From contig QMMV01000049.1 in the NCBI GenBank assembly GCA_003647435.1, positions 1 to 9,545 on the forward strand: 9,545 bases of DNA, read 5' to 3'. The stretch is from Deltaproteobacteria bacterium (lineage in GTDB: Bacteria > Desulfobacterota > Desulfobacteria > Desulfobacterales > C00003060). Below, piece after piece: positions 6,214-9,545 of the stretch. How positions within the stretch are numbered: position 1 is the stretch's first letter; each line of letters begins with the position of its first letter. The notes below the pieces were generated by a model. That model was not told the DNA's origin. It was given only the letters and a program-made list of their open reading frames with translations, and did no database searches. The position numbers were made by a program, and so were the translations under genes.

Positions 6214-6819
6214 ATGCGCATTCGCTCCTTAATGATTAAAAAGCCAATTACTATTTCAGACCGCACCTCGGTCCAGGAAGCGATTGAACTAATGCAGGCC
6301 AACTCCATTCGCCACCTTCCTGTTGTAAACCATTCAAACAAGCTGGTTGGCCTGGTAACTCTGGCGGACATGAAGCAGGCCCTCCTCCCTGCCATGGTTA
6401 CAGGAGTCTCGCTGGCAGACATTATGATAAAAAACCCTATAACGATACACCCGGATGCCGACGTAGAAACCGCAGCTCAAATTATCTACCAGAGGAAAAT
6501 CGGTGGCATGCCGGTTGTAGACGATGAAGATAAGGTGGTAGGAATAATCACGGTTACCGACATCCTCGGCGCTTTCATCGATATCATGGGAATTCTTACC
6601 AACGGTTCCCGTCTCGATATAAATGTGGGCACCAGACCTGAAGGGTTTGAAAAGGTATCCCGTATTATTCATGATCATGGGGGGAAGTTGATCAGCGTGG
6701 GGATTGGTCCAAGCACAGGTGACAAAAAGATATATTATTTTCGCATCAAACGACAGCCTTTAGAACCTCTCATAAAAGCCCTCCAGGACAAAGGATACGA
6801 GGTTCTCTCATTCTCATAG
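6214..6819 (+). CDS. AcuB-type regulatory protein: two CBS domains plus ACT-like domain
   Basis: The 201-residue protein starts MRIRSLMIKKPITIS, typical of a CBS domain. CBS 1 covers about 1-57 (SIRHLPVV...LVGLVTLADM) and CBS 2 about 66-124 (RKIGGMPVVDDEDKVVGIIT). Residues 133-201 form an ACT-like domain. CBS pairs bind adenine nucleotides and ACT domains bind small ligands such as amino acids, so this is probably a cytoplasmic ligand-sensing regulator. The architecture is that of AcuB, named from acetoin utilisation in Bacillus; no acetoin genes are nearby, so I do not transfer that role. It lies 82 bp downstream of ahbD on the same strand and may be read from the heme operon. The link to heme metabolism is positional only. 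Confidence 0.85.
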   Translation: MRIRSLMIKKPITISDRTSVQEAIELMQANSIRHLPVVNHSNKLVGLVTLADMKQALLPAMVTGVSLADIMIKNPITIHPDADVETAAQIIYQRKIGGMPVVDDEDKVVGIITVTDILGAFIDIMGILTNGSRLDINVGTRPEGFEKVSRIIHDHGGKLISVGIGPSTGDKKIYYFRIKRQPLEPLIKALQDKGYEVLSFS

Positions 6820-6860
6820 CGGCAATTTCACGACAGCCTTCTCAAGTAGATTCTCCGCTC

Positions 6861-7127
6861 TTACTTGTTGCGTGATTCCAACAGCTTTCTGATCGCCGGC
6901 AGTACATAGACACCATTCAGATCCATTTGGCTCAGGCATTCGCTTAAAAGTCTGATCTTTTCAGAAAGGCTTTGCGATCTGTCCATGATGTAGAGCTTTT
7001 TACCTTTCACGACACACAGGCCGCTTGTCGCCGGTGGTCCGGAACGAGACAGGTCATCATACTGTATCGAAATACCTAATTGTTCTGCCAGGTTTTCAAG
7101 CTGCTGATAGAGTCTGTCAGCTTCCAT
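6861..7127 (-). CDS. Small conserved-type protein of unknown function
   Basis: I do not recognise a named family. From ATG at 7127 the product is 88 residues with no signal peptide or membrane segment. The N-terminal stretch (LYQQLENLAEQLG) should form a helix. It is followed by a GLCVVKGKKLYIMD strand pair, a lysine-rich helix (SLSEKIRLLSECL) and a C-terminal MDLNGVYVLPAIRKLLE. The pattern of a GLC-VKGK turn and LPA-R near the end is, from memory, common in small hypothetical proteins of deltaproteobacteria. An in-frame GTG at 7178 would add 17 residues and overlap the HD-domain gene by 46 bp; ATG 7127 leaves a 5-bp gap and fits the fold better, but neither start has a strong ribosome-binding site. 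It is probably co-transcribed with the upstream phosphohydrolase. It ends 41 bp from the convergent CBS-ACT gene. Confidence 0.7.
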   Translation of the reverse strand: MEADRLYQQLENLAEQLGISIQYDDLSRSGPPATSGLCVVKGKKLYIMDRSQSLSEKIRLLSECLSQMDLNGVYVLPAIRKLLESRNK

Positions 7128-7132
7128 CTTTT

Positions 7133-8305
7133 TCAAAAACGCCCGGTAATCTTCCTTGGGCGGATTTCCGGGGGGCACTGCCTCAGGAAGTAGTCATCAG
7201 TCATGCCTGCGATAAAGTCCCGAGCGATCTCGGCAGGGCTGGTATTGTCCTTGTAGTCGCTTGACATATTATCAAGGTATTCCGCAAAGATAATGGAAGA
7301 CTCGTTACCCTCTTCCAGGTCTTTAAGATAACGCTCAAACAGAACTTCAAAAAGATGTCTTATCTTCCCGGCAGGCGGTTTTATTTTTCGATTGAGGTAT
7401 ATCTCCTTTAGATTGAACTCCCTGAGTTTTTTCAAGGCATCTGACACTTCCTCACTAAAGGCGATGGTCGGTTTTTGGAAACTGTTCTTGATGACATCAC
7501 TTACAAGATTGTAGACAATGGAACCGTTTGTATTTCCCAATCGTCGCACAGAGGTTTCCGGCAGATCACTTCTTTTGATGAGATTCAGACGAATGGCATC
7601 TTCGATATCTCGTCCGATATAGCTAATGGTATCAGCCATGCGCACCACACATCCTTCCATTGTCATGGGTGTTAAAGGCAGATCTGGATTGGCAGCCTTG
7701 CTTGCTATCTCCTTGTCAAAGGTATCAAAGCTTTTTCCCCGTTGCGGTTGCAGAGCCTGGCTGTGAATCTCCCCGTCATGACACAGGATGCCATCCAGGA
7801 CCTGAAGGCTTAGATTCCAGCCCCTGCCTTTGCGCTCAATTTTGTCCAGGAACCTTACGCTCTGTATGTTGTGCCGAAACGGCCCGAGCCCATGTGCCTC
7901 AGATATCTCGGACAAAAACATCTCCCCATCGTGGCCAAACGGGCAATGACCGATGTCATGACCCAGAGCAATGGCCTCAATCAGGTCTTCGTTCAGGCCC
8001 AGAAACCGGCCGATGGTGCGCGAAATCTTGGAAACCAGTTGAACATGAAGTACCCTGTGGGTTATGTGGTCATTATCGATAAGATAGAAGACCTGAGTCT
8101 TGTCTATATACCTTGTATAGGCCAGGGAGTGAAGGATACGGTCAGAGTCCACCGCATAATTCTGGCGGTGATCAAACTCAATTTTCTCCTCGGGATGCCG
8201 CCGTATAGCATCTTTACTATAAGCAGCCAGTGGAGACAAAAAACGCCTTTCCCGGTCGTTCAGAGATTCCTTCAAATGGCGTAAATCCGTAGAATTGCTT
8301 CCCAT
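7133..8305 (-). CDS. HD-domain phosphohydrolase of the dGTPase (dNTP triphosphohydrolase) family
   Basis: dGTPase-type enzymes cleave dNTPs to deoxynucleoside and triphosphate, balancing the DNA precursor pool. The 390-residue protein shows the family core: DSDRILHSLAYTRYIDKTQVF (53-73, dGTPase signature), THRVLHV with H83, NEDLIEAIALGHDIGHCPFGHDGE with H116-D117, GILCHDGE with H176, and VVRMADTISYIGRDIEDAI with D225. H83, H116, D117 and D225 fit the metal-binding HD tetrad. It differs from classical Dgt in details, for example YTRY where FRRL is usual and THR where THS is usual, so the true substrate may not be dGTP. ATG 8305 has only a weak purine stretch (taaggg) upstream. The gene follows the Mut7-C gene after 66 bp and precedes a small unknown gene. 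Confidence 0.88.
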   Translation of the reverse strand: MGSNSTDLRHLKESLNDRERRFLSPLAAYSKDAIRRHPEEKIEFDHRQNYAVDSDRILHSLAYTRYIDKTQVFYLIDNDHITHRVLHVQLVSKISRTIGRFLGLNEDLIEAIALGHDIGHCPFGHDGEMFLSEISEAHGLGPFRHNIQSVRFLDKIERKGRGWNLSLQVLDGILCHDGEIHSQALQPQRGKSFDTFDKEIASKAANPDLPLTPMTMEGCVVRMADTISYIGRDIEDAIRLNLIKRSDLPETSVRRLGNTNGSIVYNLVSDVIKNSFQKPTIAFSEEVSDALKKLREFNLKEIYLNRKIKPPAGKIRHLFEVLFERYLKDLEEGNESSIIFAEYLDNMSSDYKDNTSPAEIARDFIAGMTDDYFLRQCPPEIRPRKITGRF

Positions 8306-8310
8306 ATTTG

Positions 8311-8336
8311 GTTACCCTTACCCGTTACTCCGTTAC
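8311..8336 (-). repeat. Short degenerate tandem repeat in the leader of the HD-domain gene
   Basis: On the minus strand, four imperfect 6-8 bp units (gtaacgga, gtaacgg, gtaagg, gtaac) stand in tandem directly before the start codon. They supply the only purine-rich stretch near the start. Copy-number slippage here could alter translation, but the array is short and imperfect. Confidence 0.4.
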
Positions 8337-8371
8337 AGGCTGTTGCCAAAAAAAATCCCTTTGAGCACTCA

Positions 8372-8839
8372 TCAAGTTGACTTTCTTGTTGCGAACAACC
8401 GCTCTATTTCATCAAGGCTCCGGGTTACATGAGTTCCAGGCCAATAGACCTTTCTGCACCTGTTACACCTCGAAAACTTGCTGTGTGCCGTCAAGACATA
8501 GTCCGGCACGTTTTCTATTACATTCGAAGCCTCAACAGGCTCAAGGGCGCCGTTGCAGAGAATGCATCTGGTAAAAAACTTCTCCGGGTCTGGTGTGAGA
8601 GCAAGCTTGCCAAATACCTCCTGCAATTGAGCTCTGAAATCATCGCTTTCTATGAATAGAAATCTCTCTGTTTCCACCTTATCCTTGAGCCTGGTATTTC
8701 GAGAAAGAAGAATCCTGCCCTCTTTTGCCAGGGCGAGGAATTGATCATTGCATATCTCGTTGAAATAGATAGTATCATAACCCAGCAGACGAAGCCATCT
8801 GGCAAGTTTTCCCAGCATACGGTCAGCAGCAAACTTCAT
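8372..8839 (-). CDS. Mut7-C domain protein (PIN-like RNase fold with zinc ribbon)
   Basis: The 155-residue protein matches the Mut7-C (formerly DUF82) family, a PIN-related putative RNase domain followed by a zinc ribbon. The N-terminus MKFAADRMLGKLARWLRLLGYDT carries the family signature with acidic D6 and D22. RILLSRNTRL (42-51) follows, at the place where many members have a third aspartate. The zinc ribbon is C92xxC95 and C125xxC128, with VYWPGTHV after it. It is soluble; the bacterial role is not established, and RNA cleavage is an inference from the fold. An AAGGAG site (plus positions 8850-8855) precedes ATG 8839 by 10 bp and overlaps the stop codon of the upstream gene, so the two are closely linked. 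Confidence 0.88.
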   Translation of the reverse strand: MKFAADRMLGKLARWLRLLGYDTIYFNEICNDQFLALAKEGRILLSRNTRLKDKVETERFLFIESDDFRAQLQEVFGKLALTPDPEKFFTRCILCNGALEPVEASNVIENVPDYVLTAHSKFSRCNRCRKVYWPGTHVTRSLDEIERLFATRKST

Positions 8840-8854
8840 CTTAGCCGGGCTCCT

Positions 8855-9545
8855 TCAGGAATCCAGATCTACCACCTCTGTGTCAGAAAGTTCCAATGTG
8901 AAGGCATCATCAGGTATTGGAATCGCTGTCCAGAACCTCTCCACATCGAGTGATAGAGTCTTCCCCTGAACGTGTGAAATGATGATCTTTTGCGGAAAAC
9001 ACACCCCTTCCATTACTTGAAACCGGCTGAATGTAGCTGTATATTTTAAATTACCCCACCTATCAAAGAGCTGAAAGCGTTCCGTACACCGACCCTTATC
9101 TGTAAGCCATATCTTTTCAACAAGACGTCTCCATTTCCCGTAAAGGCGCAGGAGACAATCGCCTTGCTGGTTTTCCGCCTTGATACTGGCATGATGAAAC
9201 GGAACAATAGGTGGTTGCCCCGAGAGGAGACAAATAAGATCCTCGGCAGAGAGCGGTAAGGACACAAAACGCGATAAGTTTGCCTCTGTGGCTTTTCCCT
9301 GGAAACAGCGGTTATCCTGATGCTCATAAAGGTAAAATGTAGAACCGTTGATCAAGATCGTCACGGCAGGTTGTCCCGGTGCTCCGAATATTTCTATTCT
9401 GAGTTTTTTTGGTCGAGCCCCTATCCAGACCATACGGGTGGTTTGCTTGTTGCCATCGGCCGCTATTTCGAGCCTGCCGATCCCCTTGAAACTTATCACC
9501 TCATCTCTGCGTTGCTTTACAGATGCAATCAGACGGCTGGCGTTC
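8855..9545 (-). CDS. LolA/LolB-like envelope protein, 5' end beyond the window (partial)
   Basis: The reading frame is open from the stop at 8855 to the right edge, giving at least 229 residues; the N-terminus, including any lipoprotein signal, lies outside. The first visible residues (NASRLIASVKQRRDEVISFKG) followed by GRLEI, then alternating strands such as RMVWIGARPKKLRIEIFG and AVTILINGSTFYLYEHQDN, fit the open beta-barrel of LolA/LolB-type lipoprotein carriers and related DUF4292-like lipoproteins. The GTG at 9499 is an internal valine, since similarity to the fold continues upstream of it. A role in outer-membrane lipoprotein handling is inferred from fold only. The Mut7-C gene follows 15 bp downstream, suggesting one transcript. 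Confidence 0.7.
   Translation of the reverse strand, partial: NASRLIASVKQRRDEVISFKGIGRLEIAADGNKQTTRMVWIGARPKKLRIEIFGAPGQPAVTILINGSTFYLYEHQDNRCFQGKATEANLSRFVSLPLSAEDLICLLSGQPPIVPFHHASIKAENQQGDCLLRLYGKWRRLVEKIWLTDKGRCTERFQLFDRWGNLKYTATFSRFQVMEGVCFPQKIIISHVQGKTLSLDVERFWTAIPIPDDAFTLELSDTEVVDLDS

Noticed and set aside
7660..8284. Plus-strand open frames of 137-140 codons
   Set aside because: They are antisense to the conserved HD core of the dGTPase-like gene and are explained by its codon pattern.
8340..8371. Terminator between the Mut7-C and HD-domain genes
   Set aside because: A run of T lies on the minus strand (plus 8348-8355), but the only stem before it is gag-tg-ctc, too weak for an intrinsic terminator.
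9497..9499. GTG as start of the rightmost minus-strand gene
   Set aside because: The frame stays open to the window edge and the upstream residues fit the LolA/LolB-like N-terminal helix, so the gene is cut by the window.
1..9545. tRNA or rRNA genes
   Set aside because: On reading, I saw no cloverleaf with a gttcrannc T-arm and CCA-proximal stem, and no rRNA-like conserved tract; a covariance search was not possible.

Overview
The window looks like chromosomal DNA of an anaerobic Gram-negative bacterium, most likely a deltaproteobacterium (Desulfobacterota: sulfate reducer or relative). The main reason is an ahbC-hemB-ahbD cluster, which belongs to the siroheme-dependent (alternative) heme pathway. 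Supporting reasons are a LolA/LolB-like envelope protein that implies an outer membrane, and bacterial Shine-Dalgarno sites. The species cannot be named from the sequence alone.

Layout. Positions 1-684 hold no convincing gene. They contain nested inverted repeats: an outer pair at 13-65 and 478-530, an inner 14-bp pair at 210-223 and 334-347, and a dispersed-type palindrome at 252-320. A ClpX-like AAA+ unfoldase gene follows (685-2457). It keeps the ATPase, pore and ClpP-docking motifs, but has no N-terminal zinc-binding domain and carries about 160 extra C-terminal residues. Positions 2458-2812 are again repeat-rich: two more copies of the same repeat family form the arms of a 203-nt imperfect palindrome. 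Four copies of one modular repeat therefore sit around the ClpX-like gene, and the gene is bounded by an 18-bp perfect inverted repeat (478-495 and 2755-2772).

Next is a plus-strand heme block: ahbC (2813-4003), hemB (4105-5079) and ahbD (5076-6131, overlapping hemB by 4 bp). HemB makes porphobilinogen at the start of tetrapyrrole synthesis. AhbC and AhbD carry out the last two steps, from 12,18-didecarboxysiroheme through Fe-coproporphyrin III to heme b. A CBS-CBS-ACT regulatory protein of the AcuB type (6214-6819) follows on the same strand.

The right third runs on the minus strand and converges on the heme block. In transcription order it has a LolA/LolB-like envelope protein cut by the window end (8855-9545), a Mut7-C PIN-fold/zinc-ribbon protein (8372-8839), an HD-domain dGTPase-like phosphohydrolase (7133-8305) and a small uncharacterised protein (6861-7127, or to 7178 with a GTG start). 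Spacing suggests at least the first two, and perhaps all four, are co-transcribed.

The metabolic genes look ordinary. The least explained part is the ClpX-like gene together with the rearranged repeat modules around it.
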